DNA of 64,000 nt from Bradyrhizobium oligotrophicum S58 (GTDB lineage Bacteria > Pseudomonadota > Alphaproteobacteria > Rhizobiales > Xanthobacteraceae). Below, piece after piece: positions 46,716 through 55,916 of the stretch. The notes under the pieces are model-generated. The model did not search any database, was not told where the DNA came from, and was given only the letters and a program-made list of their open reading frames with translations. Position numbers and translations under genes: made by a program. Within the stretch, counting starts at the first letter, position 1; the number at the start of each line of letters is the position of its first letter. Where the stretch lies: positions 4,745,001 to 4,809,000 of the forward strand of contig NC_020453.1 in the NCBI RefSeq assembly GCF_000344805.1, given 5' to 3'.

Positions 46716-47963
46716 GTGAACCGCAAAGACGATGTGCAGGCATTCGCGATGATCGACAAGGGTTTCTTCAAGGCCGGTCACGCCCCTACGCTGCTTTCCG
46801 CGTTCCTGTACTTCGACATGAGCTTCATGGTCTGGGTGATGCTCGGACCGCTGGGCGTGCAGATCGCCAACGATCTCCACCTCGACGCCGGCCAAAAGGG
46901 ACTCATGGTCGCCGTACCGCTGCTCGCCGGTGCGCTGTTGCGGGTCGTCAACGGCGTCCTGGTCGATCGCATCGGCCCGAGAACGACGGGCATGATCGGA
47001 CAGACGATCGTCATCGTCGGCCTGCTGATCGCCTGGCATTTCGGCGTCAGCTCGTTTGTTCAGGTCCTGGTGCTCGGCATCGTCCTTGGCGTCGCCGGAT
47101 CCTCGTTCGCGGTCGCCCTGCCGCTGGCCTCGCGATGGTATCCGCCCGAATATCAGGGCATCGCGCTCGGCATTGCCGGCGCCGGAAATTCAGGAACGGT
47201 GTTCTCGGCGCTGTTCGCACCGAGCCTTGCCGCGGCGTTCGGCTGGACCAACGTGCTGGGTCTGGCTGTGATCCCGCTCGCGATCGCCTTCATCGTCTAC
47301 CTGATCTTCGCCAAGGACGCGCCGAATCCGCCGCCCGCCAAGGGGCTGATCGAGTACCTCAAGGTGCTTCGCATCGGTGACGCCTGGTGGTTCATGCTGT
47401 TCTACAGTGTCACCTTCGGCGGCTTCAGCGGGCTGGCGTCGTCGCTGACAATCTACTTCAACGTCGACTACGGGCTCACCCCGGTGACCGCCGGCTATTT
47501 CACCGCGGCAGCCGTGTTCGCCGGATCGCTGGTGCGCCCGATCGGCGGTGCGCTGGCCGACCGGATCGGCGGCATCCGCGCGCTGACGATCATGTATCTG
47601 GCGGCGGCCGCTGCATTGATCCTGGCCAGCTTCCACCTGCCGCAGGCCTGGATGGCGCTGCTGTCGTTCATCGCCGGCATGCTTGCATTCGGCATGGGCA
47701 ATGGCGCGGTGTTCCAGCTCGTGCCGCAACGCTTCCGCAACGAGATTGGCGTGATGACCGGCCTCGTCGGCATGACCGGCGGCATCGGCGGCTTCTATCT
47801 CGCCTCCAGCCTCGGCTTCTCCAAGCAGATCACCGGATCGTTCCAGCTCGGGCTGCTGATCTTCGCCGCCCTCGCCATCATCGCCGTCGTCGGCCTGACC
47901 ATGATCAAGCAGCGCTGGCGGACGACGTGGGGTGCGGCAAACGTCAGCATGGCCAAGATCTGA
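46716..47963 (+). CDS. NarK/NasA-type nitrate/nitrite transporter (MFS, NNP family)
   Basis: A 415-residue, 12-helix transporter. The nitrate-signature glycines are present in GIAGAGNSGTVFSALFAP (helix 5) and GMTGGIGGFYLASSLG (helix 11). The opening TLLSAFLYFDMSFMVWVMLG and GALLRVVNGVLVDRIGPR are NNP-like. Start is uncertain: GTG 46716, or the ATG at 46749 (MIDKGFFKAGH), which matches where the family usually begins. Predicted to import nitrate or nitrite across the inner membrane. It is divergent from the phosphatase/kinase fusion; no nitrate reductase gene is in the window. Confidence 0.88.
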   Translation: MNRKDDVQAFAMIDKGFFKAGHAPTLLSAFLYFDMSFMVWVMLGPLGVQIANDLHLDAGQKGLMVAVPLLAGALLRVVNGVLVDRIGPRTTGMIGQTIVIVGLLIAWHFGVSSFVQVLVLGIVLGVAGSSFAVALPLASRWYPPEYQGIALGIAGAGNSGTVFSALFAPSLAAAFGWTNVLGLAVIPLAIAFIVYLIFAKDAPNPPPAKGLIEYLKVLRIGDAWWFMLFYSVTFGGFSGLASSLTIYFNVDYGLTPVTAGYFTAAAVFAGSLVRPIGGALADRIGGIRALTIMYLAAAAALILASFHLPQAWMALLSFIAGMLAFGMGNGAVFQLVPQRFRNEIGVMTGLVGMTGGIGGFYLASSLGFSKQITGSFQLGLLIFAALAIIAVVGLTMIKQRWRTTWGAANVSMAKI

Positions 47964-47974
47964 GCCGGATCTGA

Positions 47975-48018
47975 GCGATGTCGCCAAGCGGACGACGGCG
48001 ACCCACCGTCCGCATCGC
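47975..48018. terminator. possible bidirectional stem-loop between nitrate transporter and der
   Basis: GCGATG...GCGGACG pairs with CGTCCGCATCGC across the gap between two convergent genes, giving an interrupted stem of about 13 pairs. No good T tract on either strand, so the call is weak. Confidence 0.35.
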
Positions 48019-48023
48019 GAGCT

Positions 48024-49394
48024 CTAGTTCGGCCGCTTGCGCTTGTGCGCGAACGGGTTGGCCTTTTCGCGCAGCGTGATGCGCACGGGCGTGCCCGGCA
48101 GCTCGAAGGTCTCGCGCATCGAGTTGGTGAGATAGCGCAGATAGGATTGCGGGATCGCGTCGGCGCGCGAGCAGAACAGCACGAAGCTCGGCGGCCGCGC
48201 CTTGGTCTGGGTGATGTAGTTCAGCTTGAGGCGGCGGCCGGAGACCGCCGGTGGCGGATTGTTGGCGATCGCCTGCTCGAACCAGCGATTCAGCGCCGCG
48301 GTCGGCACGCGCCGGTTCCAGACCGCGTAGGACTCGACGATCGCCTGCATCAGCCGGTCGATGCCCTCGCCCATCAGGCCGGACACCGCGACGATCGGCG
48401 CGCCCGCAACCTGTGGCAGCCAATGGTCGGCATCCCTGCGCAGCGCGGAGATCTGGCCGGGATTGCTGTCCATCAGGTCCCATTTGTTGACGGCGATGAC
48501 CAGAGCACGGCCCTCGCGCTCGATCAGGTCCGCGATGCGCAGGTCCTGCTCCTCGAAGCGGTTCTGCGCGTCCATCATCAGCACGACCACCTCGGCGAAG
48601 CGCACGGCACGCAGCGCGTCCGCTACCGACAGCTTCTCCAGCTTCTCCTCGATGCGCGAGCGCCGGCGCAGACCTGCGGTGTCGAAGATGCGGAAGCCGC
48701 GGCCCTTCCACTCGATCTCGACCGCGATCGAGTCGCGTGTGGTGCCGGCCTCGGGACTCGTGAGCAGCCGCTCCTCGCCGAGCAGATGATTGATCAGGGT
48801 CGACTTGCCGGCATTGGGACGGCCGACGATGGCGACGCGGATCGGCCTGGACGCGCGCTCCTCGTCGGTCTCCTCGCGCTCCTCGTCTTCGTCCTCAGTA
48901 GGAGGCACCAGCTTGCTGACGGCGTCGTAGAGCTCGCCCATGCCCTCGCCATGCTCGGCCGAGATCTGGATGGGGTCGCCGAGGCCGAGCGCGTAGGATT
49001 CCATGGCGCCGAGCTCGCCATGCTTGCCCTCGCTCTTGTTGGCGAGCAGCAGCACCGGCTTGTCGGCGCGGCGGGCGAAATCGGCGAAGGCGCGGTCGGA
49101 GGGCGTCAGCCCGATGCGGGCATCGATCACGAAGAACAGCGCATCGGCAAGCGCGATCGCGGTCTCCGTCTGCTCCTGCATGCGCGCGGTCAGCGAGCCC
49201 TTCGGGCCCTCGTCGAGGCCGGCGGTGTCGATGATCGTGAAGTTGAGATCATAGAGCTTGGCCTCGCCCTCGCGGCGGTCGCGGGTGACGCCCGGCATGT
49301 CGTCGACGAGCGCCAGCTTCTGTCCGACCAGGCGGTTGAACAGGGTCGATTTGCCGACATTGGGCCGGCCGATGATGGCGATGGTGAAAGGCAT
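48024..49394 (-). CDS. der: ribosome-associated GTPase Der (EngA)
   Basis: Der has two tandem GTPase domains and a KH-like domain, and is required for 50S subunit maturation. Both G1 motifs are clear: [16 protein letters not shown] (residues 8-23) and [16 protein letters not shown] (about 195-210). DTAGLDEG and DTAGLRRR are the G3 motifs; LLANKSEG and VAVNKWDLM the G4 motifs. An acidic linker ([13 protein letters not shown]) separates the domains. The KH part ([15 protein letters not shown], then KLNYITQT) ends the 456-residue protein. It lies downstream of a lipoprotein and a YfgM-like gene. Confidence 0.97.
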   Translation of the reverse strand: MPFTIAIIGRPNVGKSTLFNRLVGQKLALVDDMPGVTRDRREGEAKLYDLNFTIIDTAGLDEGPKGSLTARMQEQTETAIALADALFFVIDARIGLTPSDRAFADFARRADKPVLLLANKSEGKHGELGAMESYALGLGDPIQISAEHGEGMGELYDAVSKLVPPTEDEDEEREETDEERASRPIRVAIVGRPNAGKSTLINHLLGEERLLTSPEAGTTRDSIAVEIEWKGRGFRIFDTAGLRRRSRIEEKLEKLSVADALRAVRFAEVVVLMMDAQNRFEEQDLRIADLIEREGRALVIAVNKWDLMDSNPGQISALRRDADHWLPQVAGAPIVAVSGLMGEGIDRLMQAIVESYAVWNRRVPTAALNRWFEQAIANNPPPAVSGRRLKLNYITQTKARPPSFVLFCSRADAIPQSYLRYLTNSMRETFELPGTPVRITLREKANPFAHKRKRPN

Positions 49395-49477
49395 GATGAT
49401 CCGTGCGCGTGAGCGCGCAGCTTTAGCGCATCCGGCCGCAAAACCGAAACGGGCGATCTCGTGATCGGCGGACGGGC

Positions 49478-50014
49478 TTAACGGTTGAAGGAGCCGCTCG
49501 GAACCGGGGCCGGGAATCGGCCGCCGGACTGCTGCGCCGGCGCTGCGTCATCCTGCGGCGGCGCCGTGGTCCGGCGACGAACGATCTTCTTCGGCTTCGG
49601 TGCCGGCGGGACGGCCGCAGCGCCCTCCTCGACCGCAGCGGCTTCGCCATCCTGCGGATCGGTGGGCGCAGGATTGCTCACGGCGGCCTGCTGCCGGCCC
49701 TTGGCGCCCTTCTTGCCCTTGGGCTCCTCGGCCGGCGGTGCCGGCGGCGGCGCGGCCGCCTGGGCGCCCGGATCGTTCATCTGCTGCTGCTGGGCGCCCT
49801 TGTAGAGGTCCTTTGGCACGCCCTGCTCGAGACCGGGCACGCCCTCGGGGAAGACCGGCTTGCGGTCACCCGGCAGCTTCTTCTTCGTATCCAGGAAGTC
49901 GAGCATATCCGAGGGATCGAAGCTGCCGCCGCTGGCACAGCCGCCGAGAACGCCCGTGAGGGCGGCGAGGACGGTCAGGGCGATGAGACGTTGGGGCCGG
50001 CGCATGGGCGTCAT
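49478..50014 (-). CDS. short proline-rich lipoprotein between YfgM-like gene and der
   Basis: A 178-residue protein with a lipoprotein signal ([17 protein letters not shown], Cys about residue 26). The mature part starts [20 protein letters not shown] and [16 protein letters not shown] and then turns into Ala/Pro/Lys-rich low complexity to the end. There is no beta-propeller, so it is not BamB, although in many bacteria bamB occupies this position (yfgM-bamB-der). Role unknown. Spacing is 50 bases after the YfgM-like gene and 83 before der, so it is likely co-transcribed with both. Confidence 0.75.
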   Translation of the reverse strand: MTPMRRPQRLIALTVLAALTGVLGGCASGGSFDPSDMLDFLDTKKKLPGDRKPVFPEGVPGLEQGVPKDLYKGAQQQQMNDPGAQAAAPPPAPPAEEPKGKKGAKGRQQAAVSNPAPTDPQDGEAAAVEEGAAAVPPAPKPKKIVRRRTTAPPQDDAAPAQQSGGRFPAPVPSGSFNR

Positions 50015-50064
50015 TTCCGATCGTAGTCAGTTTCGCCGTCGCGTCGTTTCGCGACGGCTCACCA

Positions 50065-50718
50065 TCAGCTCTTGGCGACGGCAGGCAGCAGCGCCTGCAG
50101 CGCCTCGGCGCGCGAGCGCAGGCCCGGCGGCGTTTCACCATCCATCGCAATCATGTCGAGCCATTGGCGGGCCGCCGCGGCGTCGTTGACCCTCCACGCC
50201 GACAGCGCCAGCAGCTCGCGGGCCGCGTGCCGGAACGGTGCGCTGGCCGCGGTTTCGCCTTCGAGCCGCTGCTTGAGATCGGCATAGGGCGCGGTGTCCG
50301 CCAGCAGGCCGGCGGCGCGCAGGCGCGCCATCGACTGCTGCTCGGCGCCAATGCTGCGGTCGGCGCCGAGCTCGTCATAGAGCTTCACGGCCGCCGCCTT
50401 GTCGCGCACGGCCGCCTCGGCCGCCTGGTGGAACCGGGCCAGCATGCGGTAGCCGGAGGGAGCGGTGGCCGCGACCTCGGCAAAGGCCTTCTCGGCGTCG
50501 GCGTGCTTGTTCTGCTCGGACAGCTCGATAGCCTTGTTGAAGCCCGCACCGGCCTCGGCAGCCTTCTGGCCCTCGACATACTGGTACCAGCGCCAGCCAC
50601 CCACGCCGGCGATCATCAGCACGGCGATGGCGACGATAAAGAGCGAGTAGCGGTCCCACAGCTTCTTGAGCTGTTCCCGACGGACCTCCTCGTCAACTTC
50701 ATCAATGAATTCAGACAC
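50065..50718 (-). CDS. YfgM/DUF2133-like tetratricopeptide membrane protein
   Basis: A 217-residue single-helix membrane protein. The cytoplasmic N-terminus SEFIDEVDEEVRREQLKKLW is followed by the helix FIVAIAVLMIAGVGGWRWYQ (about residues 27-46). A TPR-like periplasmic domain follows (AEAGAGFNKAIELSEQNKHA, AFAEVAATAPSGYRMLARFH). This is the architecture of YfgM, a Sec-translocon-associated periplasmic chaperone partner in E. coli. The start is GTG. It is first of the YfgM-lipoprotein-der series. Confidence 0.85.
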   Translation of the reverse strand: MSEFIDEVDEEVRREQLKKLWDRYSLFIVAIAVLMIAGVGGWRWYQYVEGQKAAEAGAGFNKAIELSEQNKHADAEKAFAEVAATAPSGYRMLARFHQAAEAAVRDKAAAVKLYDELGADRSIGAEQQSMARLRAAGLLADTAPYADLKQRLEGETAASAPFRHAARELLALSAWRVNDAAAARQWLDMIAMDGETPPGLRSRAEALQALLPAVAKS

Positions 50719-50895
50719 TTAATGACATCCCGTCAGGTTCGCTGCGAGCTCGCGCGAATGGGTTTGAAGTGCCGCGCGAGCCGCCCATTGCCCGCACGCC
50801 GGCGCCGATACCGCATCGGTATGGCGGTGGCAAGGCGAGTCCAGCCGAATCAAGGCGTTACTCCCGGGTTCTGCCACAGCGACCGAAGGCGGCTA

Positions 50896-52488
50896 TCACG
50901 CCGTCAAGGTCTCGCGCAACTGCCGTTTCATCACCTTGCCGTTGGCGTTGCGCGGCAAAGGGTCCGAGGTCACGGTCAGGGTTTCCGGGACCTTATAATC
51001 CGAGACCCGCTCGGCGCACCAGCTGCGCAGGGCCTCGGCGCTCATCGGCTCGCGGGTGACGACGACCGCATGCACCCGCTCGCCGAGCACCGGGCATGGC
51101 CGGGCGATGATCGCGCTCTCGACCACTGCCGGGTGGCTTGCCAGCACCGATTCGACCTCGGCCGAGTAGATCTTCAGCCCGCCGCGGTTGATCATGTCCT
51201 TCTGCCGGTCGAACACCCGGACAAAATTGTCGGCATCGACGGAGCCGAGGTCGCCGGAATGCCAGTAGCCGGCCGTAAAACTCTCGGCCGTGGCGGTCGG
51301 ATTGTTCCAGTAGCCCTTGATGACCTGGCCGCCGCCGATCCAGATCTCGCCGATCTCGCCGCGCGGCAGCTCCCGCCCCTGCCCGTCCATGACGAGGATG
51401 CTGGCGCCCGGACACGGCAGTCCGACGCTGTCGATGTGGCGCGCGGTGAGCTCCGACGGCATCAGCGTCGCAGGCGAGGTGGTCTCGGTCGAGCCATAGG
51501 CGTTGACCAGCCGGAGACCCGGGATCTTGGCGGCCAGCCGCTCGATGGTCGCGACCGGCATCGGCGCGCCGCCGAAGCCGCCGATGCGCCAGCACGACAG
51601 ATCATGGCTGTCGAAGTCGCGCTGCAGCAGGCAGAGATTGTACATCGCGGGGACCATGACCGTGTAGGTCACGCGCTCCCTGGCGGCGAGCTTCAGATAT
51701 TCGCCGGCCTTGAACTCCGGCATGATGATCAAGGTGCCGGCGCAGCGCGCCATGCTGGTGATGTTGGCGACGACGCCGGTGACGTGGCCGAGCGGCACGG
51801 CGGCGATCGAGCGGTCGGCCGGCGTCAGCCCCAGGCAGGCCTCGTAGATCATCGAGGAGTGGACGATGTTGCAATGGGCGAGCATTGCGCCCTTCGGCCG
51901 GCCGGTGGTGCCGGAGGTGTAGAGGATCATCGCGGTGTCCTCTTCGGCCACCTCGACCCGAGCTTCATGCGCGGCATGATCGGCCAGCGCTGCAAAGCTG
52001 GAGCGCTGCGGATGATCGTCGACGGCGATGCGCCCTTCCAGCTCTGGCGTGTCCGCAGCGGCCGGCAGGCGGTCCGCCAATGCGGCCTCGTGCAGCAGCA
52101 GCCTGGCGCCGCAATCCTTCAGCACATAGGCGATTTCCGGCGTCTGCTGCCGCGTCGACAACAGCACAGTGATCAGCCCGAGCTTCGCGGCAGCGAACAG
52201 CGTGAGCACGAATTCGATGCGGTTGCCGAGCAGCAGCGCCAGCCGGTCGCCCGGGCGCAGGCCCCGTGCCTGCAGCCCGCCGGCGATCCGCGCCGCGGTC
52301 TCGGCGACCTCGCGCCACGACAGCCGCACCGCTCCGCAGACCAGCGCCTCGCCGTCGCCGTTGCGCGCGGCCGCCTCCTCGACCATGGCCCAGATGCCGG
52401 CCGGCCGGTCCTTGAACAGCGGAACCACGCGGTCGCCGAAACGCGCCTCACGCCGCAACTGCGGCGTGACATAGGTCGACCAATCCAT
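50896..52488 (-). CDS. AMP-dependent acyl-CoA synthetase/ligase
   Basis: A 530-residue adenylate-forming enzyme that activates a carboxylic acid as acyl-AMP and then acyl-CoA. Motifs in order: the phosphate-binding loop MILYTSGTTGRPKGAM (about residues 165-180), VNAYGSTETTS (about 315), YWHSGDLGSVD (A8-hinge region), RQKDMINRGGLKIYSAEVES, and the catalytic Lys in NANGKVMKRQL near the C-terminus. MDWSTYVTPQLRRE is the likely start. Cytoplasmic; the acid substrate (fatty, aromatic or short-chain) cannot be told. It precedes panB's 3' end by 154 bases with no obvious functional link. Confidence 0.9.
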   Translation of the reverse strand: MDWSTYVTPQLRREARFGDRVVPLFKDRPAGIWAMVEEAAARNGDGEALVCGAVRLSWREVAETAARIAGGLQARGLRPGDRLALLLGNRIEFVLTLFAAAKLGLITVLLSTRQQTPEIAYVLKDCGARLLLHEAALADRLPAAADTPELEGRIAVDDHPQRSSFAALADHAAHEARVEVAEEDTAMILYTSGTTGRPKGAMLAHCNIVHSSMIYEACLGLTPADRSIAAVPLGHVTGVVANITSMARCAGTLIIMPEFKAGEYLKLAARERVTYTVMVPAMYNLCLLQRDFDSHDLSCWRIGGFGGAPMPVATIERLAAKIPGLRLVNAYGSTETTSPATLMPSELTARHIDSVGLPCPGASILVMDGQGRELPRGEIGEIWIGGGQVIKGYWNNPTATAESFTAGYWHSGDLGSVDADNFVRVFDRQKDMINRGGLKIYSAEVESVLASHPAVVESAIIARPCPVLGERVHAVVVTREPMSAEALRSWCAERVSDYKVPETLTVTSDPLPRNANGKVMKRQLRETLTA

Positions 52489-52642
52489 GGCATTTCCCCG
52501 AGCTTGGCTTCTTGTCGTTGTTCGCCGCGATGCGGACTGGCCCAAGCATAACCATCGGACGATGCGCTTGGCTATCTCCGGCGGAGCCAGAGATAGGTGT
52601 CGTGCCGCCGCACCACTGCGGCAACCAAGCGCGAGAGGCCGG

Positions 52643-53467
52643 TCAGGTCTTGGGCTTCATGCCATACACATGTTCCGCCGCCGGGAAGGCGCGGGTGCGC
52701 ACGTCGGCCGCGTAGCGTTCGACGGCCTCGTCGATCGCCGGACCGAGATTGCCGTATCGGCGGACGAATTTCGGCGCGCGCGGCGACAGGCCGAGCATGT
52801 CTTCCAGCACCAGCACCTGCCCGTCACAGGCGGCGCTGGCGCCGATGCCGATGGTGGGGATGGCGATCTGCTGCGTGATCTTGCGCGCCAGCGGCTCGGC
52901 CACCGCCTCGATCACCACCGAGAACGCGCCGGCCTGTGCGATCGCCGCGGCGTCGCTCTCGATCGCGGCCCAATCCGCCTCGTCGCGGCCCTGCGCGCGG
53001 AACGAGCCGAGCGTGTTGATCGATTGTGGCGTCAGGCCGACATGGCCCATCACCGGAATGCCGCGCTCGCTGAGGAAGGCCACCGTCTCGGCCATCCGCA
53101 CGCCGCCCTCGAGCTTGACCGCGCCGCACTGCGTCTCCTTCAGGATCCGCACCGCCGCGTGAAACGCCTGCTCCTTCGACGCCTCGTAACAGCCGAACGG
53201 CATGTCGACCACGACCAGCGCCTGGCGTGAGCCGCGCATCACGGCGCAGCCCTGCAGGATCATCATCTCCAGGGTCACCGGCACGGTGGTCTCGAAGCCG
53301 TGCATCACATTCCCGAGGGAATCGCCGACCAGGATCACATCGCAATGGCGATCGACCAGCGCCGCGGTATGGGCGTGGTAGGACGTCAGCATCACGATCG
53401 GCTCGCCGCCCTTGCGGGCGCGGATCTCGGGAGCCGTCTTGCGGCGGACGGTCGACTGCACCGACAT
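52643..53467 (-). CDS. panB: 3-methyl-2-oxobutanoate hydroxymethyltransferase
   Basis: PanB makes ketopantoate from alpha-ketoisovalerate and methylene-tetrahydrofolate, the first step of pantothenate (coenzyme A precursor) synthesis. The 274-residue protein has the usual blocks: [30 protein letters not shown] with metal-binding Asp, [32 protein letters not shown], and the catalytic Glu region VVIEAVAE. The ATG at 53467 starts [15 protein letters not shown] much longer open frame upstream belongs to shadow sequence over the next gene. It is two bases downstream of the NnrU-like gene, so they are co-transcribed. Confidence 0.96.
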   Translation of the reverse strand: MSVQSTVRRKTAPEIRARKGGEPIVMLTSYHAHTAALVDRHCDVILVGDSLGNVMHGFETTVPVTLEMMILQGCAVMRGSRQALVVVDMPFGCYEASKEQAFHAAVRILKETQCGAVKLEGGVRMAETVAFLSERGIPVMGHVGLTPQSINTLGSFRAQGRDEADWAAIESDAAAIAQAGAFSVVIEAVAEPLARKITQQIAIPTIGIGASAACDGQVLVLEDMLGLSPRAPKFVRRYGNLGPAIDEAVERYAADVRTRAFPAAEHVYGMKPKT

Positions 53468-53469
53468 CG

Positions 53470-54057
53470 CTAGCCTCCGATGACGGGAATGCCGAGCACG
53501 ACGGGATGGAACGCGAAGGCCAGCGCGAGATAGACGACGATGCCGACCACCACTGCAATCACGTCGTTGCCGACGCCGCCGACCGGGATCGGCGGTCCGC
53601 CGGCATCGGTGCGGCGCTTCAGCGAGATGCGGTCGAACACCGCCCAGGCCAGGATCGAGCCGAACAGGATGATGCCGCCGAGATCGCCATTGGCGAGCAG
53701 ATGGCCGAACGCCCACAGCTTCACGCCGGCCAGCATCGGATGCTTCAGCGCGGTGTAGATGCGGCCGCGGATGTAAGCGGCGACCACCATGATCACGGCC
53801 GGCAGCATCAGCGCGAGGTTGATGTGCTTGAGCGCCTTCGGCGGCGTCCACACCTGGATCCAGCCGCCGCCATTGCGGTACTCGGCAAAGCCCCAGACGA
53901 TCAAGGCGAGGCCGGCAAGGGCGACCACCGTATAAGCGAGCTTGTAGGTGCCCTCACCCAGCCGCGCGATGACCTGCGCGCGCGCCTCGCGCCGGGTCGT
54001 GAACACATGGGCGCCGAGAAACAGCACCAGCCCCACCACCATCACCAGAAGTCCCAC
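53470..54057 (-). CDS. NnrU family membrane protein
   Basis: A 195-residue, six-helix membrane protein with the NnrU/isoprenylcysteine-methyltransferase-like look: [20 protein letters not shown], then [40 protein letters not shown] and [15 protein letters not shown]. NnrU was first noted near nitrite/nitric-oxide reductase genes, but its chemistry is unknown; the HP/H-L-N-G pattern suggests relation to phospholipid/isoprenoid methyltransferase-type enzymes such as the carotenoid isomerase relatives. The GTG at 54057 is preferred because GGGGGA lies just upstream; a GTG seven codons earlier is possible. Coupled closely to panB. Confidence 0.85.
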   Translation of the reverse strand: MGLLVMVVGLVLFLGAHVFTTRREARAQVIARLGEGTYKLAYTVVALAGLALIVWGFAEYRNGGGWIQVWTPPKALKHINLALMLPAVIMVVAAYIRGRIYTALKHPMLAGVKLWAFGHLLANGDLGGIILFGSILAWAVFDRISLKRRTDAGGPPIPVGGVGNDVIAVVVGIVVYLALAFAFHPVVLGIPVIGG

Positions 54058-54167
54058 GGCGTCCCCCTTCGCTTGCACACGACCTGTGCGTGGGCATCGG
54101 TATCATTTCCGGGGGCGGCCTCGCAACGTCGCGGCAGTTCAAGATCGGGCGCCGCAGCCCGCTCGTG

Positions 54168-54205
54168 GTCATTCCGGGAGGCTCGAAGCCCGAAGTCGGA
54201 ATGAC
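54168..54205. repeat. short GTCATTCCGG inverted repeat
   Basis: GTCATTCCGGGAGGCTCG and the complementary CGGAATGAC end form a short family-C-like hairpin (compare the larger copy at 57845-57949). It lies in the 200-bp gap between NnrU and the next leftward gene. Confidence 0.55.
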
Positions 54206-54259
54206 GGCCCGGATTGACGGGCTATGCGTTTGGAAGATGTGGCACAGCGGACAAAGCGA

Positions 54260-54853
54260 TCACCGCTCCGACGTATTCTTCAGATCCCGGTTGTCGACAT
54301 AGCGGATCGCGATCGGCCGCCCCGCCAGCGCGCCGCCGAGCCCTTTCGTGAATTTCAGCGGCAGGCAGGCATCGAGCGAGGCATTGATGGTCTTCAGATA
54401 GGTCGCACGCGTGTCGGCCGGGGCGCCTGAGGTCACGAAGGTCACGCGTGGCGGCGCGATCATCTCGCCGGTCCGCTTGAAGCTGAAGCGCACCGTCATC
54501 TGCATCCCGGCGCGGGCGCTGTCCTCCGGCGGCGGCGTCCAGCACGAGCGCAGCGCCGCGAACAGGTCGGCGATCGTGTCGAGATCATGATCCGGCTTCT
54601 GATACTTGGACTCCTGGTCCTTGGCGGGCCGGCTCTCGATCGTCACCTGCAGGTTCTGGCCGTAGGGATAGTTCATCTCCGGAATGCACGGCCACGGCCC
54701 GTAGACACTGCAGAACGATGGCGTGCACGGCCCCTCGTCGAGCACGCTGCACGGCGTGTGCGCAAACGGCACCGGATTGATCTGCTGGCGGCGCGCGTCG
54801 GCCGTGACCGGAGCGGCCACCATCAGCAGGAGGAGCACGACGACGCGGAGCAT
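54260..54853 (-). CDS. exported hypothetical protein with TonB-C-like end
   Basis: A 197-residue protein with a clean signal peptide (MLRVVVLLLLMVAAPVTADA). A cysteine-rich segment follows (TPCSVLDEGPCTPSFCSVYG and PWPCIPEMNYPYG, together five cysteines). The C-terminal domain carries TVRFSFKRTGEMIAPPRVTF and SLDACLPLKFTKGLGG, a pattern reminiscent of TonB C-terminal-like domains in rhizobial exported proteins. Likely periplasmic with disulfides. Function unknown. The frame upstream of 54853 is not coding in character. Confidence 0.75.
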   Translation of the reverse strand: MLRVVVLLLLMVAAPVTADARRQQINPVPFAHTPCSVLDEGPCTPSFCSVYGPWPCIPEMNYPYGQNLQVTIESRPAKDQESKYQKPDHDLDTIADLFAALRSCWTPPPEDSARAGMQMTVRFSFKRTGEMIAPPRVTFVTSGAPADTRATYLKTINASLDACLPLKFTKGLGGALAGRPIAIRYVDNRDLKNTSER

Positions 54854-55014
54854 CAGACTCTCCGGATAGGACAAATCTAAGCTGGATCCGATCGCAAAAT
54901 TCGCAAGCTCAATCCCGTTCACGTCTGCGCGTTCCCGCAGCCCGAACGGCCCTCGACCGTAACAGCGGAACTCGGCTAGAACACGGCAGGATGCGACAAC
55001 AGACGGACGCAACG

Positions 55015-55746
55015 ATGAGCCGCCACAGCGAGACCGTGATCAACGTCATCAATCCGAACATGACGGTCACGATGACCGAGCTGATCGCCAAGGCGGCACA
55101 GGCCAGCGCGAGCCCGACGACCAGGATCGTCGGGCGCACCGCGCGGTTCGGCGCCGCCTCGATCGAGGGCCATTACGACGAGGCGATCGCCGCGGTCGGT
55201 ATGCTCAGGGAGATCGAAGCCGGCAATGCCGAGGGTTGCCACGCCCATGTGATCGCCTGCTTCGGCGATCCCGGCTTGCTCGCGGCGCGGGAATTATCGG
55301 CCGTGCCGGTGCTAGGCATCGCCGAAGCCGCGATGCATGCGGCGAGCTTCGTCGCCACCCATTTCAGCGTCGTCACGACCTTGTCGCGCACCAAGGTGAT
55401 CGCCGAGCACCTCGTGCGCAACTACGGCATGGAGCAGCATTGCCGCAAGGTGCGGGCGGTCGACGTCGCCGTGCTCGATCTCGACAAGCCCGAGGCCAAT
55501 GTGCGCGGCACGCTGCTCGGAGAATGCCAGGCGGCCCTGCGCGAGGACGGCATCGGCGCCATCGTGCTCGGCTGCGCCGGCATGGCCGATCTCGCGCACG
55601 ATCTCTCGACCGAGCTCGGCATTCCCGTGATCGACGGCGTCGCCGCCGCCGTGCGTTTCGCCGAGGCGCTGGTCGGGCTGCGGCTGAAGACCTCCAAGCA
55701 CGGCGACCTCGCCTTTCCGCTGCCGAAGATGCGGACGACGCTCTGA
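55015..55746 (+). CDS. aspartate/glutamate (hydantoin) racemase family protein
   Basis: A 243-residue racemase-superfamily protein. It has INVINPNMTVTMT at the start (substrate-phosphate-type loop), the first catalytic Cys in HVIACFGDPGLLAAREL (about residue 78), and the second in AIVLGCAGMADLA (about 184). EVIDGVAAA-type text (IPVIDGVAAAVRFAEAL) near the end is typical of hydantoin racemase/Asp-Glu racemase family proteins such as allantoin racemase. Cytoplasmic, cofactor-independent. No hydantoinase is beside it, so the substrate is open. An alternative start at 54991 adds eight residues. Confidence 0.9.
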   Translation: MSRHSETVINVINPNMTVTMTELIAKAAQASASPTTRIVGRTARFGAASIEGHYDEAIAAVGMLREIEAGNAEGCHAHVIACFGDPGLLAARELSAVPVLGIAEAAMHAASFVATHFSVVTTLSRTKVIAEHLVRNYGMEQHCRKVRAVDVAVLDLDKPEANVRGTLLGECQAALREDGIGAIVLGCAGMADLAHDLSTELGIPVIDGVAAAVRFAEALVGLRLKTSKHGDLAFPLPKMRTTL

Positions 55747-55753
55747 GTTCAAC

Positions 55754-55838
55754 TGTAGCCCGGATGAGCGCAGCGACATCCGGGTTCAAACGCGCAGCTC
55801 GTGAGACCCCGGACATCGCTGCGCTCATCCGGGCTACG
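55754..55838. repeat. REP-like palindrome, family B
   Basis: GTAGCCCGGATGAGCG and CGCTCATCCGGGCTAC arms around a second pair (GACATCCGGG/CCCCGGACATC). It lies directly after the racemase gene and 66 bases before the trypsin/PDZ gene, where it may act as a transcript-end hairpin. Confidence 0.85.
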
Positions 55839-55916
55839 AGGGCGCAGCCTGCCCATCCGGGGAGTTCCGAAACGCCGACCGACGCTCCACATTGGGATCA
55901 ACCAATGGAGCCGTTC

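Noticed and set aside
55236..55904. Long upstream extension of the PDZ protein frame
   Set aside because: This part is out of frame with, and fully covered by, the racemase gene and a REP element; coding character begins at 55905-55917.
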